In this document: positions 26,661-39,670 of the stretch, piece by piece
How the letters are laid out: each line of letters starts with the position of its first letter
Position numbering within the stretch: position 1 is the first letter of the stretch
NCBI RefSeq assembly: GCF_024347195.1
Contig: NZ_AP025281.1
Coordinates: forward strand, 4,588,001 to 4,652,000
Length of the DNA stretch: 64,000 nucleotides
Source of the DNA: Aliamphritea hakodatensis
Lineage (GTDB): Bacteria > Pseudomonadota > Gammaproteobacteria > Pseudomonadales > Balneatricaceae
Direction: 5' to 3'
Program-made: the position numbers and the translations under genes
Notes under the pieces: generated by a model
The model's database searches: none
Told to the model about the DNA's origin: nothing
Seen by the model: only the letters and a program-made list of their open reading frames with translations

Positions 26661-26779
26661 TGCTTGGCGATGACCTACTCTCACATGGGGAAGCCCCACA
26701 CTACCATCGGCGCTAAGACGTTTCACTTCCGAGTTCGGTAAGGGATCGGGTGGTTCCATCTCGCTATGGTCGCCAAGCA
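26661..26779 (-). rRNA. rrf: 5S ribosomal RNA
   Basis: About 119 nt. The ends pair as GCTTGGCGA/TCGCCAAGC. The inner sequence has the 5S hallmarks CCGAACTCGGAAGTGAAACG and CGATGGTAGTGTGG. It lies downstream of 23S in the same minus-strand operon. The exact ends are estimated from the terminal helix. Confidence 0.95.
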
Positions 26780-26942
26780 AAAAAAGGTAACAATCTAAAT
26801 CCTGTGTGCCTTATTCAGGCCGAGTCTTAAATAAGATGTACAAACTCTAATCCGTCTCGCTTTTCAGCAAGCTCTTCAATGTATCTTCAGTTCTTGATCA
26901 TGTTGCAGTCTTCTCTGCAACCAAACGCTTTTGGCGTTATAT

Positions 26943-29830
<2,888 letters not shown>

Positions 29831-29974
29831 ATATAACCCAAAAGGGTCTGATTCAAAGTAACTGATAAAACTTCATAGCCAACTGTTAAACAGTTAACGC
29901 TGAAGTAACGATACATTTACGCCGGATTAGCGCTTGTACATTTGTCTTACTTAATTCTCGTTTTTACAGGATTT

Positions 29975-29990
29975 AAATTGTTAAAGAGCG
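29975..29990 (-). promoter_or_regulatory. Spacer boxA antitermination element
   Basis: On the minus strand this reads CGCTCTTTAACAATTT, the rRNA boxA recognised by NusB/NusE. It lies between tRNA-Ile and 23S and is identical over 16 bases to the leader copy at 32037-32052. Confidence 0.85.
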
Positions 29991-30083
29991 TTTAAAGCAA
30001 AAAGCTTTAAAAGATAGTCACTTAAGCGTGAGTATTTTTTAAAACTTTCCTAAACTTGAGCGAAATTTCGATCGTCACTGCCG

Positions 30084-30164
30084 AACTTTTCATTAATCGA
30101 GGCAAGTTTTGAGGACGTGTAGCCTGCTACACGACGAGAAACTTAACGAAGAGAAATGGAAAGT
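30084..30164. repeat. Long imperfect inverted repeat in the 16S-23S spacer
   Basis: Two ~30-nt arms (AACTTTTCATT... and ...AATGGAAAGTT) flank a perfect core, GTGTAG-CCTG-CTACAC (30117-30132). The transcript would fold into an ~80-nt hairpin starting at the 3' end of tRNA-Ile. It is not the usual 23S processing stalk, whose arms flank the 23S gene. Confidence 0.6.
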
Positions 30165-30241
<77 letters not shown>

Positions 30242-30326
30242 ATATCTTGGTATAAATACCAATTCGCTCTCTTTACATTCTGATCAGATAATTCGTGTGA
30301 ACGCTTGCTAAGAATCCGCTATCGTT

Positions 30327-31868
<1,542 letters not shown>

Positions 31869-32036
31869 AATTTTTTCGACACCGGAATTGGGTGTCTTAA
31901 ATCCAGCTCAAAGTTACACTAACTTTCATAAAAACATCTTAAATGAATTCACGTGTTTGTCCGAAGACAAAAGTTGCTTACTTTGATAAAGCTTTTGTGC
32001 TTCATCTCAACAAGCGCCCACACGAATTATCTGATC

Positions 32037-32052
32037 AAATTGTTAAAGAGCG
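32037..32052 (-). promoter_or_regulatory. Leader boxA antitermination element
   Basis: CGCTCTTTAACAATTT on the minus strand, between promoter P2 and 16S. It is the standard rRNA antitermination site. Confidence 0.9.
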
Positions 32053-32115
32053 TTGCTTAAAACCACTTTCGCAACCGGTGTAACCGTCGTTGCTGTCGTC
32101 TCAAGCGAGGTGCGT

Positions 32116-32143
32116 ATTTTACTCAACACCCGGTGGAAGTCAA
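32116..32143 (-). promoter_or_regulatory. rRNA promoter P2
   Basis: On the minus strand: TTGACT (32138-32143), 16-bp spacer, TAAAAT (32116-32121), followed by ACGCACC. Confidence 0.85.
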
Positions 32144-32328
32144 CGGTTATTTTCAGAAGATTTTGATTAATTCCGAAGAACTTATCAAACCCGGAAAACA
32201 CCTTTTTCGTTCCGGTCGAATCAGTTGACTCACACTGCAAAACAATTTGTTTTTCAGTAGTTTATTCTGACTCTCATTAAGCTTGCTTAGCTGCGTTGCC
32301 GCTGCCCTGCGTCTCAATGTGGGGGCGT

Positions 32329-32356
32329 ATTATAGGCACGCTGACCGAAGAGTCAA
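32329..32356 (-). promoter_or_regulatory. rRNA promoter P1
   Basis: On the minus strand: TTGACT (32351-32356), 16-bp spacer, TATAAT (32329-32334), then the GC-rich discriminator ACGCCCCC, as in stringently controlled promoters. The AT-rich stretch upstream could act as an UP element. Confidence 0.9.
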
Positions 32357-32419
32357 TAGGCTTTTTGCAGAAAGCTGAAATTAGTTTTGCAGACCGTCAG
32401 CAATGTATAGCATGCGCAT

Positions 32420-32445
32420 AAAAACCCCGTCTTTTCAGACGGGGT
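32420..32445 (-). terminator. Terminator after the Yip1-family gene
   Basis: The hairpin ACCCCGTCT/AGACGGGGT is followed on the minus strand by T5. Confidence 0.8.
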
Positions 32446-32472
32446 CCACCATGAACCTTAATGTATATTTTG

Positions 32473-33075
32473 TTATGAGATATAACTCAGCGGCACAACG
32501 GTTTGCCATAAAAGTACACTGGTAACAATCATACCCACCAGCGTACACAGACCCACTGTCAGTATTGAAGAAGAAAAGAAGAATGCACGGTCTTCAGGAA
32601 TCTCCATTATCACCGGCACACCCACATATAACAGGTAAACGGCATAACAAAGCGCACCTAATCCCACCAGCACATTAAACCATAGCATCGGGTAAAGGCC
32701 GGCCAGCCCCGACATAAACAGCGGTGTTGCTGTAAAGGTTGTCAGAATCAGACATTCATTCATATTCACGTGACCACCGTAGGTCTTTTCCATCCAGTGA
32801 ATTGAATAAGCAATAAACGCCACCGCTACCCAACAGGCAAAGTAAAATGCCACCGCTGCAGATAACGCGCTTCCCACCGTCAGCTTAACGAAGTCATTAC
32901 CTGTCAGGCTCCAGCCAATCTGAGTGGTACCTATAAACATACTCACTGCAGGGATTGCTGCCAGAATACTGATTTGCGCCATGAATACATGTGCAATGCT
33001 GTAGCGTTCTTTGTGAATGGATCCCCACTCTTCTTTCGGGTGGTGAAACATGCCAACCATATGGTGTATAAACAT
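32473..33075 (-). CDS. Yip1-family membrane protein
   Basis: This is 200 residues from an ATG with TAGGAG 8 bp upstream; the frame is open further upstream but has no ribosome site there. There are five hydrophobic segments: ~29-47, ~62-90, ~103-125, ~130-150 and ~170-195. The N-terminus (FHHPKEEWGSIHKE) followed by a Yip1-type core (LILTTFTATPLFMSGLAGLYP) fits the bacterial Yip1-domain family. The role is unknown. It is a single-gene unit between the rRNA operon and the cytochrome oxidase cluster. Confidence 0.75.
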   Translation of the reverse strand: MFIHHMVGMFHHPKEEWGSIHKERYSIAHVFMAQISILAAIPAVSMFIGTTQIGWSLTGNDFVKLTVGSALSAAVAFYFACWVAVAFIAYSIHWMEKTYGGHVNMNECLILTTFTATPLFMSGLAGLYPMLWFNVLVGLGALCYAVYLLYVGVPVIMEIPEDRAFFFSSSILTVGLCTLVGMIVTSVLLWQTVVPLSYIS

Positions 33076-33216
33076 GATACTTCTCCTAATTTTGAATTTA
33101 AGGCGTATCAGTTGGCTATGACCGACTCCCATTTTTCGGTGTTAAGCGCACTCACGCCTCAATTACGCAGCTAGGTCAGTAACCTGTTGCCGCTCCATCA
33201 GACACTCATCTTTCCT

Positions 33217-34125
33217 CTAGAGTCCGAATACTAATCCCATTGAATAATGATCTATCAACAGCACTACAAACAGCCACATTATGTAGTAGATGCTGTATCT
33301 GAACATGGCCATCTGGCTGCCGGACACATCGGTAAATACTTTCCAGCCCCAGTGCAAAAACCTTATGTTCAGTATGCTGATCCCCAGTAAATAAATCAGC
33401 CCGCTCATGCCCGTTAAATAAGGTAATGCTGTTGTTGCCACCATTAACAGGCTGTAAAGCAGAATCTGTATCTTTGTATACGTCTCACCATGCGTCACCG
33501 GCAACATCGGAATACCTGCATTCTGGTAATCCGCTTTTCTGGCCAGACACAGTGACCAGAAGTGTGGCGGTGTCCACGCAAATATTATCAGTACTAATAA
33601 TAGACTGTTCGCTTCAATGCTGCCGGTTATTGCCACCCATCCCAACATCGGAGGGGCCGCGCCGGCAATGCCGCCGATCACAATATTTTGCGGTGTTGCC
33701 CTTTTCAGATATACCGTATAGACCACCGCATACCCCAGCAGTGCCAACAGTGTCAGTACCGCTGTTAAGGGATTCACTAACAGCGCAAGTATTGTTAAAC
33801 CAACGACCGATATAACACAGGCAAACACCAGTGCCTGCTGTTGAGAAAGCCGCCCCTGAGGTAAAGGCCGTCGCCGGGTACGGTACATTTTTTCATCAAT
33901 TTTATTATCCAGCACATGATTAACTGCCGCTGCACCTCCGGACGCCAGGCCGATACCAATCGTAGCCCACAACACCAGATGCCAGGGTGGCAGTTCAGTA
34001 CGTGCCAGAAACATTCCCACAATCGCCGTCAGCAACATGACGGCAACAACTCTTGGTTTACACAGTTCCAGATAGTCCCGCCACTGTACGTGCTGAAGAC
34101 TTCTTACGGATTTAGACTGCGACAT
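33217..34125 (-). CDS. ctaB: Protoheme IX farnesyltransferase (heme O synthase)
   Basis: This integral-membrane prenyltransferase adds a farnesyl group to heme B to give heme O for the aa3 oxidase. It has 302 residues and about nine transmembrane helices. The aspartate-rich substrate loop NHVLDNKIDEKMYRTRRRPLP (~76-96) and a second polar loop (LARKADYQNAGIPMLPV) are typical of CyoE/CtaB. The ATG at 34125 has a strong GGAGGTG 5 bp upstream and overlaps the end of ctaA by 14 bp, so the two are translationally coupled. A longer in-frame reading from 34281 is not credible. Confidence 0.95.
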   Translation of the reverse strand: MSQSKSVRSLQHVQWRDYLELCKPRVVAVMLLTAIVGMFLARTELPPWHLVLWATIGIGLASGGAAAVNHVLDNKIDEKMYRTRRRPLPQGRLSQQQALVFACVISVVGLTILALLVNPLTAVLTLLALLGYAVVYTVYLKRATPQNIVIGGIAGAAPPMLGWVAITGSIEANSLLLVLIIFAWTPPHFWSLCLARKADYQNAGIPMLPVTHGETYTKIQILLYSLLMVATTALPYLTGMSGLIYLLGISILNIRFLHWGWKVFTDVSGSQMAMFRYSIYYIMWLFVVLLIDHYSMGLVFGL

Positions 34126-35131
34126 AGTGCACCTCCGTTCTGACTCTCTGATACAACCAAAGTAAACTGACCAGCAATAACACTGCGCCTGAGTGATGCG
34201 CCATTGCCAGCCCCAGGGGTAAACCGAAGATAATATTGCCAACACCCAGGCCGACCTGAACAGCCACCACCAGCAACACACAGACTAATGGCCCGCGCAG
34301 TGCCGGCCGGCGGAACAATATTGTTGCCAGTACAAGCAGATATACAGATAACAGCACCGCTGCCCCACGGTGTGTCATCTGAATCGCTGCCCGGGCTTCC
34401 AGCGACAACATGCCACCTTCGTAATTCGGACCAACCGGTGCGGAGATATCAAAACCGGTTTTAAAATCCAGCGGAACCGCCTGTTCATCCGTACACTGCA
34501 ACCAGTGAGGACAGGACCACCCCGCGTAGTTAGCGCTTGTCCAACCGCCCAGAACTAACTGAGTGAACAGCAGTACCACGGCACCGCCCACCAGCCAGTG
34601 ATGGCTTTTTTTCTGCGTTTCTCTGATCGGAGATTCCCTTAACTGGTGATACAGCCGAATCAGTAAACTCAGTGTTAGAAGCCCGCCCATTAAATGCAGG
34701 GTTACCACCACAGGTAACAGCTTCAATGTCACCGTCCACATGCCAAACAACCCCTGCGTAATCACCAGCACCAAGAGTCCGTATGACAGATACACAGGAT
34801 AATCCGCTTGCTGGCGATGACGATATGCAAGCCAGGCCAGCAACATGATCACCATTCCCAGTGAAGAGGCCAGATAACGGTGCACCATCTCGATCATGCC
34901 TTTACTGGTATCAACACGTCCGCCGTATGTCTCTTCAGCCAACGCTATTTCTGTCGGGGTAACCGGTACAACAATCTGCCCGTAACAGCCAGGCCAGTCC
35001 GGACAGCCGAGGCCGGCATTGTTGAGCCGTGTCCATGCACCCATAGACACCACCACCAGCGTCATCAGAATGGCCAGCAAACAGATTCGCACGGGCCAGT
35101 GATTTCGGAGAACAGGTCTGTTCAAGTTCAT
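34112..35131 (-). CDS. ctaA: Heme A synthase
   Basis: CtaA oxidises heme O to heme A for the cytochrome aa3 active site. The protein is 339 residues with eight transmembrane helices in two fourfold bundles. The heme-ligand histidines are in EMVHRYLAS, TLHLMGG, MTHRGAA and AHHSGAVL. The paired Cys motifs NNAGLGCPDWPGCYG and NYAGWSCPHWLQC are the two loops expected for type 1/2 CtaA. The start is the ATG at 35131, with AGGTTGAG upstream. It follows the SCO-like gene by 5 bp. Confidence 0.95.
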   Translation of the reverse strand: MNLNRPVLRNHWPVRICLLAILMTLVVVSMGAWTRLNNAGLGCPDWPGCYGQIVVPVTPTEIALAEETYGGRVDTSKGMIEMVHRYLASSLGMVIMLLAWLAYRHRQQADYPVYLSYGLLVLVITQGLFGMWTVTLKLLPVVVTLHLMGGLLTLSLLIRLYHQLRESPIRETQKKSHHWLVGGAVVLLFTQLVLGGWTSANYAGWSCPHWLQCTDEQAVPLDFKTGFDISAPVGPNYEGGMLSLEARAAIQMTHRGAAVLLSVYLLVLATILFRRPALRGPLVCVLLVVAVQVGLGVGNIIFGLPLGLAMAHHSGAVLLLVSLLWLYQRVRTEVHYVAV

Positions 35132-35136
35132 AGGGC

Positions 35137-35586
35137 TCAACCTATTTTGGATACTTTCAGAAGACGCTTCAGGTCATCCAGTATATCTCTGGGAGACTGC
35201 TCCAACTGATAGCTCAGCACCGGATTGCCCAGAGGATCCACCAGCACAATGCTCTGGCCGGTACCCGCAGCCACACTGGCCAGCCGCGGTTCCACCCGGT
35301 CTGAATCACGTCCAAGTGCTGTTTTTATCTTACCCAGACGCTGCATCCACGCCTGGCAGTCAGACTGACACTGCGGGCTTAACATGATTAACTGCCAGCG
35401 GCCATTCGCAACCACTTGCTCCCCCTGCTGCAGCGGGATCTGATCATTGTCACTGATAATCAGTACACCGTTATTTACCTTCCCTGCCGGGTGCCACCAG
35501 CCACCAAAGTAGCTCAGCATGGCAAAAAACAAAGGCAATACGGCAACACCAATTACTAACCAGAGGCTGGAAACTTTTGTCATCAT
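35137..35586 (-). CDS. Membrane-anchored thioredoxin/SCO-like protein of the cox cluster
   Basis: This is 149 residues: one N-terminal membrane anchor (~8-26), then a periplasmic domain. In WQLIMLSPQCQSDCQAWM there is a Cys73-x-x-x-Cys77 pair, the spacing of the copper site in SCO proteins. Later parts (SIVLVDPLGNPVLSYQ) resemble the end of a thioredoxin-fold domain, but the SCO histidine region is not evident. It sits between surf1 and ctaA, where a similar small protein occurs in other gammaproteobacterial cox clusters. A role in copper or thiol handling during oxidase assembly is inferred. Confidence 0.7.
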   Translation of the reverse strand: MMTKVSSLWLVIGVAVLPLFFAMLSYFGGWWHPAGKVNNGVLIISDNDQIPLQQGEQVVANGRWQLIMLSPQCQSDCQAWMQRLGKIKTALGRDSDRVEPRLASVAAGTGQSIVLVDPLGNPVLSYQLEQSPRDILDDLKRLLKVSKIG

Positions 35587-35594
35587 AACCCCCC

Positions 35595-36341
35595 TTATTC
35601 AGTTGTAACCTTTACTGTGTGCAGATCTTTGCGCCAAAGACGCCAGCCAAACACGACCAGGCATACAACCAGCGCAATGCTCATCATGAACCACTGAAAG
35701 GCATACCCTATATGCCGTTCAGGCGGCATATTCACAGGTGCCCATCCAACCTGAACATCCGGCACTAAAGGCTCACTCATTCTTATTACCTGTGGATAAA
35801 GCGCCACATCCGACGCCGCCGATATTGCCGCTAAATCAATTTGCTGAATCCGCTGTGGCCAGCCGGCCTGCCAGCTTGCAGTGCCTAACGTAAAACCACG
35901 GAGCGGCGTCACTAAACGCCCTGCAATTTTTATATCCCCGGCAGGTAACGTGACATCCGGCAGGACATTCCTGTCCCGATCCGCAGGCAACCAGCCGAGA
36001 TTCAGTAACACATACTGCGGTGACGCCTTTACATCTAATATCACCAGCACTTCGTACCCCGCCTGTCCCTGTCGGATACGGTTATCCAGAAACAAAACAC
36101 GCTGCTGCAGTAACATTCCATGCAGCTCAACGGCCCGACCGTCGTATTCAGAGGCAGCTGTACGGTGGGCAGGTAATGAAGACAGTACCGACTCTGTTGC
36201 TTCCCAGCGCTGCAGAATTTTCCGTTTTTGTTCAGCACGCTCCAGCTGCCAGAAGCCTAACCCCGACATAACCGGTACCAGCATCAGCAACAGCCCGAAA
36301 ACAAGCCGCTTGCGCCAACCCCAGCTATGTTCTTTACTCAT
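35595..36341 (-). CDS. SURF1-family cytochrome oxidase assembly protein
   Basis: This is 248 residues with the SURF1 layout: one transmembrane helix at each end (~13-30 and ~213-232) and a periplasmic domain between. The family motifs GFWQLERAEQKR, LFLDNRIRQGQAGYEV, VLLNLGWLPADR and HIGYAFQWF are clear. SURF1 helps bring heme A to subunit I. It is 8 bp upstream of the SCO-like gene and begins the sub-operon surf1-SCO-like-ctaA-ctaB. Confidence 0.93.
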   Translation of the reverse strand: MSKEHSWGWRKRLVFGLLLMLVPVMSGLGFWQLERAEQKRKILQRWEATESVLSSLPAHRTAASEYDGRAVELHGMLLQQRVLFLDNRIRQGQAGYEVLVILDVKASPQYVLLNLGWLPADRDRNVLPDVTLPAGDIKIAGRLVTPLRGFTLGTASWQAGWPQRIQQIDLAAISAASDVALYPQVIRMSEPLVPDVQVGWAPVNMPPERHIGYAFQWFMMSIALVVCLVVFGWRLWRKDLHTVKVTTE

Positions 36342-36392
36342 ATCAGTATCCCTTAAGCGGATTGAGTTTTACCGACACGGAGATTGCAGATA

Positions 36393-36614
36393 ATGCTGAT
36401 AAAAACTGCCATTCTGATTGTGCTTGCCGCGGTACTGTATTCACTGTTTTCCGGGCTTTACTATTTGATTCGCGATCAGGGTGCTTCCCATCGCACCTTA
36501 CATGCCCTTTCCGTCCGTATTGCCCTGACGGTCCTGCTGCTTACCTTACTGATCTACGGTTTCTATTCCGGTGAGCTGATGCTGCGCAGCCCTGTGCCTG
36601 TCATTACTGAATAA
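36393..36614 (+). CDS. Twin-transmembrane DUF2909-like protein
   Basis: This is 73 residues: two helices (~3-23 and ~43-62) joined by a short polar loop with RDQGASHRT. Size, layout and location inside a cox cluster fit DUF2909, whose role is unknown but probably tied to oxidase assembly. The ATG has GGAG at 10 bp. It is on the plus strand inside a minus-strand cluster. Its stop abuts the stop of ctaE tail to tail, and it is divergent from surf1 with only 51 bp between. Confidence 0.8.
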   Translation: MLIKTAILIVLAAVLYSLFSGLYYLIRDQGASHRTLHALSVRIALTVLLLTLLIYGFYSGELMLRSPVPVITE

Positions 36615-37499
36615 TCAGAAGACGTACACAAACAGGAACAAACCAATCCAGACCACATCTACAAAGTGCCAGTACCAGGCAACGGCCTCAAAACCAAAGT
36701 GCTTCTCACTGTCAAAATGCCCTTTAAGAATCCTTAACCAGATAATAATCAGCATCAGGGTTCCCAGCGTTACATGCATACCGTGGAACCCGGTCAGGAT
36801 AAAAAAGGTCGCACCGTAGATGCCTGCATGTAACGTCAGGCCCAGTTCGTTATATGCTTCGGCGTACTCAAGCCCCTGAAAGTAAACAAAGACGAGCCCC
36901 AGCAAAATCGTAACCAGCAACCAGAGTTTGATTCCGCCCCGGTTATCCTTCTTCAGCGCGTTATGCGCAAAAGTAACGGTGATACTTGAAGTCACCAGGA
37001 TGACAGTATTGAGTAACGGTACATGCCAGGGATCAATCACCGCCTGCGCCCCCGGGAACAGCTCCATATCAGGGGTTTGTAATAATGGCCAGGTGGCTTC
37101 GAATCCCGGCCAGAGCATATTCGCTGCACCTTTCGCCCCTTCACCGCCTAACCAGGGAACCGCCAGTGTTCGTACATAAAACAGCGCGCCGAAGAAGGCT
37201 GCAAAAAACATCACCTCAGAAAAAATGAACCACCCCATACCCCAGCGGAATGAACGGTCCATCTGCGCAGAATACAGGCCCGCCTGACTCTCCTTAATCA
37301 CATGGCCGAACCAACCCACCAGAATCAGCCCGAGGAGTAAGGCACCAATCAGTAAGGTAACCAGACCCGCACCACCACCGGCATCAGCAGATAAAGCGTT
37401 AATCAGGCTGCCGGCACCAAACGCCATCAGAAACAGGGCAACCGATGCCAGAATAGGCCAGCGACTTTCCTCGGGGACGTAGTAGGTTTCATGACTCAT
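36615..37499 (-). CDS. ctaE: Cytochrome c oxidase subunit III
   Basis: This 294-residue membrane protein has seven helices. The N-terminal motif YYVPEESRWPILAS, SEVMFFAAFFGALFY, the LLNTVILVTSSITVTFAHNAL helix and the C-terminal GFHGMHVTLG...EAVAWYWHFVDVVWIGLF region are standard for subunit III. It belongs to the aa3 oxidase complex, which reduces O2 and pumps protons in the inner membrane. Its start overlaps the end of ctaG by 4 bp. Confidence 0.97.
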   Translation of the reverse strand: MSHETYYVPEESRWPILASVALFLMAFGAGSLINALSADAGGGAGLVTLLIGALLLGLILVGWFGHVIKESQAGLYSAQMDRSFRWGMGWFIFSEVMFFAAFFGALFYVRTLAVPWLGGEGAKGAANMLWPGFEATWPLLQTPDMELFPGAQAVIDPWHVPLLNTVILVTSSITVTFAHNALKKDNRGGIKLWLLVTILLGLVFVYFQGLEYAEAYNELGLTLHAGIYGATFFILTGFHGMHVTLGTLMLIIIWLRILKGHFDSEKHFGFEAVAWYWHFVDVVWIGLFLFVYVF

Positions 37500-38068
37500 A
37501 GTTGAACCTCCTCACTGCCTGACGCAGCGGCGAGTGTATCTTCAGGTGTAATATCGAAAAGGGTATAAGAAAGGGTGACCGTCTTAATGTGATCAGGTAA
37601 CGCATCATCCAGCACAAACAGCAGCGGCATTTCCCGCTGTTCTTTAGCATTCAGTGGCTGACGGTCAAAACAGAAACAGTTCACCTTGCGCAAGTACTGC
37701 GCCGCTTCTGCCGGCGCCACGCTGGGTACTGCCTGAGCAATCATGTAACGGTTTGTGGGATTGGTGGCTATATAAGCGGTTTGTTTCATCTCACCGATAT
37801 AGACTTCCATACTGGACTCACTCGGCCGAAACTCCCAGGGCATCCCACTGTTATTCACCGCAATCAGTTGTACCTGTATCCGGCGATTAACATCGCTGAT
37901 CACCGCTTCTTCAAGGGGTCCGGTATTCAGTACCTTGCCGTTAAGTCCGGTCACCCTGCAGAAGACATCGTATAAAGGCACCAGAGCAAAACCAAAGCCA
38001 AACATCAGTACACAACTGAGTGTCAGGCGAAGAATCAGGCGACGGTGAGTTGCTCTTTGCTCAGCCAT
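37496..38068 (-). CDS. ctaG: Cytochrome c oxidase assembly protein CtaG (Cox11)
   Basis: This is 190 residues: one N-terminal membrane helix (~11-31) and a periplasmic immunoglobulin-like domain. CtaG delivers copper to the CuB site of subunit I. The copper motif CFCFD (in KVNCFCFDRQPL) and the conserved YDVFCRVTGLNGK are present. It lies between ctaD and ctaE, 9 bp after ctaD, as in many proteobacteria. Confidence 0.95.
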   Translation of the reverse strand: MAEQRATHRRLILRLTLSCVLMFGFGFALVPLYDVFCRVTGLNGKVLNTGPLEEAVISDVNRRIQVQLIAVNNSGMPWEFRPSESSMEVYIGEMKQTAYIATNPTNRYMIAQAVPSVAPAEAAQYLRKVNCFCFDRQPLNAKEQREMPLLFVLDDALPDHIKTVTLSYTLFDITPEDTLAAASGSEEVQL

Positions 38069-38077
38069 AAGGTCACC

Positions 38078-39661
38078 TTAATCAACCTTCGGCGGTTGAC
38101 TGAAACTGTGATACGGTGGCGGCGAAGTCAGCGTCCACTCCAGCCCGTGTGAACCTTCCCAAACACGGTCAGTCGCCTTCTTTCCGCCCCTTGCGCAGCA
38201 GACAATATTGTAGATAAACAGCAGTTGCGAAAAGCCAAACAGAAAAGCACCTACAGACGCGACCATATTAAAGTCAGCAAACTGTAACGCGTAATCCGGA
38301 ATACGGCGCGGCATACCCGCCAAACCAATGAAGTGCATCGGGAAGAAGGTAATATTCACGCCTATGAATGACAGCCAGAAATGCAGTTTACCCATGGATT
38401 CGTTATACATATTGCCGGTCCATTTCGGTAACCAGTAATAGGTCGCTGCCATAATCGAGAAAATCGCGCCTGGCACCAGCACATAATGGAAATGCGCAAC
38501 CACGAAATACGTATCGTGATACTGGAAATCCACCGGGGCAATCGCCAGCATCAGGCCAGAGAAACCACCAATAGTGAACAGCACCACAAACGCTACAGCA
38601 AACAGCATCGGCGTTTCGAAGGTCATTGAGCCGCGGAACATGGTGGCGATCCAGTTAAAGACTTTCACCCCGGTCGGTACCGCAATCAGCATCGTCGTGA
38701 ACATAAAGAACAGCTCACCGATCAACGGCATCCCCACGGTAAACATGTGGTGCGCCCAAACAATAAACGACAGGATGGCAATCGAAGAGGTGGCGTACAC
38801 CATTGAGGTATAACCAAAGAGCTTTTTACGGGCAAACGTCGGAATAATTTCCGAGACGATACCGAATGCCGGCAGAATCATTATGTACACTTCCGGATGA
38901 CCGAAGAACCAGAACACATGCTGGAACAGCACCGGATCACCGCCACCGGCGGCATTAAAGAAGCTGGTACCGAAATGAATATCCATCAGCATCATGGTAA
39001 CCACGCCAGCCAGCACCGGCATCACAGCGATCAGCAGAAATGCAGTGATCAGCCAGGTCCAGACGAACAGGGGCATCTTCATAAACGTCATGCCCGGAGC
39101 CCGCAGGTTAAAAATGGTCGCAATAATATTGATCGCGCCCATGATGGAGCTTATGCCCATCATATGCACCGCGAAGATAAAAAACGTCACACTGGGCGGC
39201 GCATAGGTTGTGGACAGCGGTGCATAGAAGGTCCAGCCAAAGTTTGGCCCGCCACCGTCCATAAACAGGGTCATCAGCATCATGCTGAAGGCAAACGGCA
39301 GAATCCAGAAACTCCAGTTGTTCATCCGGGGCAACGCCATATCCGGTGCGCCAACCATCATTGGCACCATCCAGTTAGCCAGCCCGACAAACGCCGGCAT
39401 GACCGCACCAAACACCATGATAAGACCATGCATAGTGGTCATCTGATTAAAAAAGTCAGGCTGGATCAGCTGCAATCCCGGCTGAAACAACTCCGCCCGG
39501 ATGGTCAGGGCCATACAGCCGCCCACCATAAACATCACCAGGCTGAAAATCAGATACATGGTGCCGATATCTTTATGGTTCGTGGTATATAACCAGCGGG
39601 TTATGCCCTTAGCCGGGCCGTGGTGATGACCCGTTGAAGCTGTTTGCTCAAGCGTACTCAT
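38078..39661 (-). CDS. ctaD: Cytochrome c oxidase subunit I
   Basis: This is the 527-residue catalytic subunit with twelve transmembrane helices. Key elements are TMHGLIMVFGAVMP (low-spin heme ligand), the WFFGHPEVYIMILP CuB/Tyr crosslink motif, WAHHMFTVG, and the HDTYFVVAHFHYVL heme ligands. The proton-channel residues are also in place: GLANWMVP with MNNWSFWILP, and SSIMGAINIIAT. The ATG at 39661 has AGGGGG 7 bp upstream. It follows ctaC by 9 bp. Confidence 0.98.
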   Translation of the reverse strand: MSTLEQTASTGHHHGPAKGITRWLYTTNHKDIGTMYLIFSLVMFMVGGCMALTIRAELFQPGLQLIQPDFFNQMTTMHGLIMVFGAVMPAFVGLANWMVPMMVGAPDMALPRMNNWSFWILPFAFSMMLMTLFMDGGGPNFGWTFYAPLSTTYAPPSVTFFIFAVHMMGISSIMGAINIIATIFNLRAPGMTFMKMPLFVWTWLITAFLLIAVMPVLAGVVTMMLMDIHFGTSFFNAAGGGDPVLFQHVFWFFGHPEVYIMILPAFGIVSEIIPTFARKKLFGYTSMVYATSSIAILSFIVWAHHMFTVGMPLIGELFFMFTTMLIAVPTGVKVFNWIATMFRGSMTFETPMLFAVAFVVLFTIGGFSGLMLAIAPVDFQYHDTYFVVAHFHYVLVPGAIFSIMAATYYWLPKWTGNMYNESMGKLHFWLSFIGVNITFFPMHFIGLAGMPRRIPDYALQFADFNMVASVGAFLFGFSQLLFIYNIVCCARGGKKATDRVWEGSHGLEWTLTSPPPYHSFSQPPKVD

Positions 39662-39670
39662 ACCCACCCC

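Noticed and set aside
32043..32240. 65-codon frame in the rRNA leader
   Set aside because: It covers boxA and promoter P2 of the rRNA operon.
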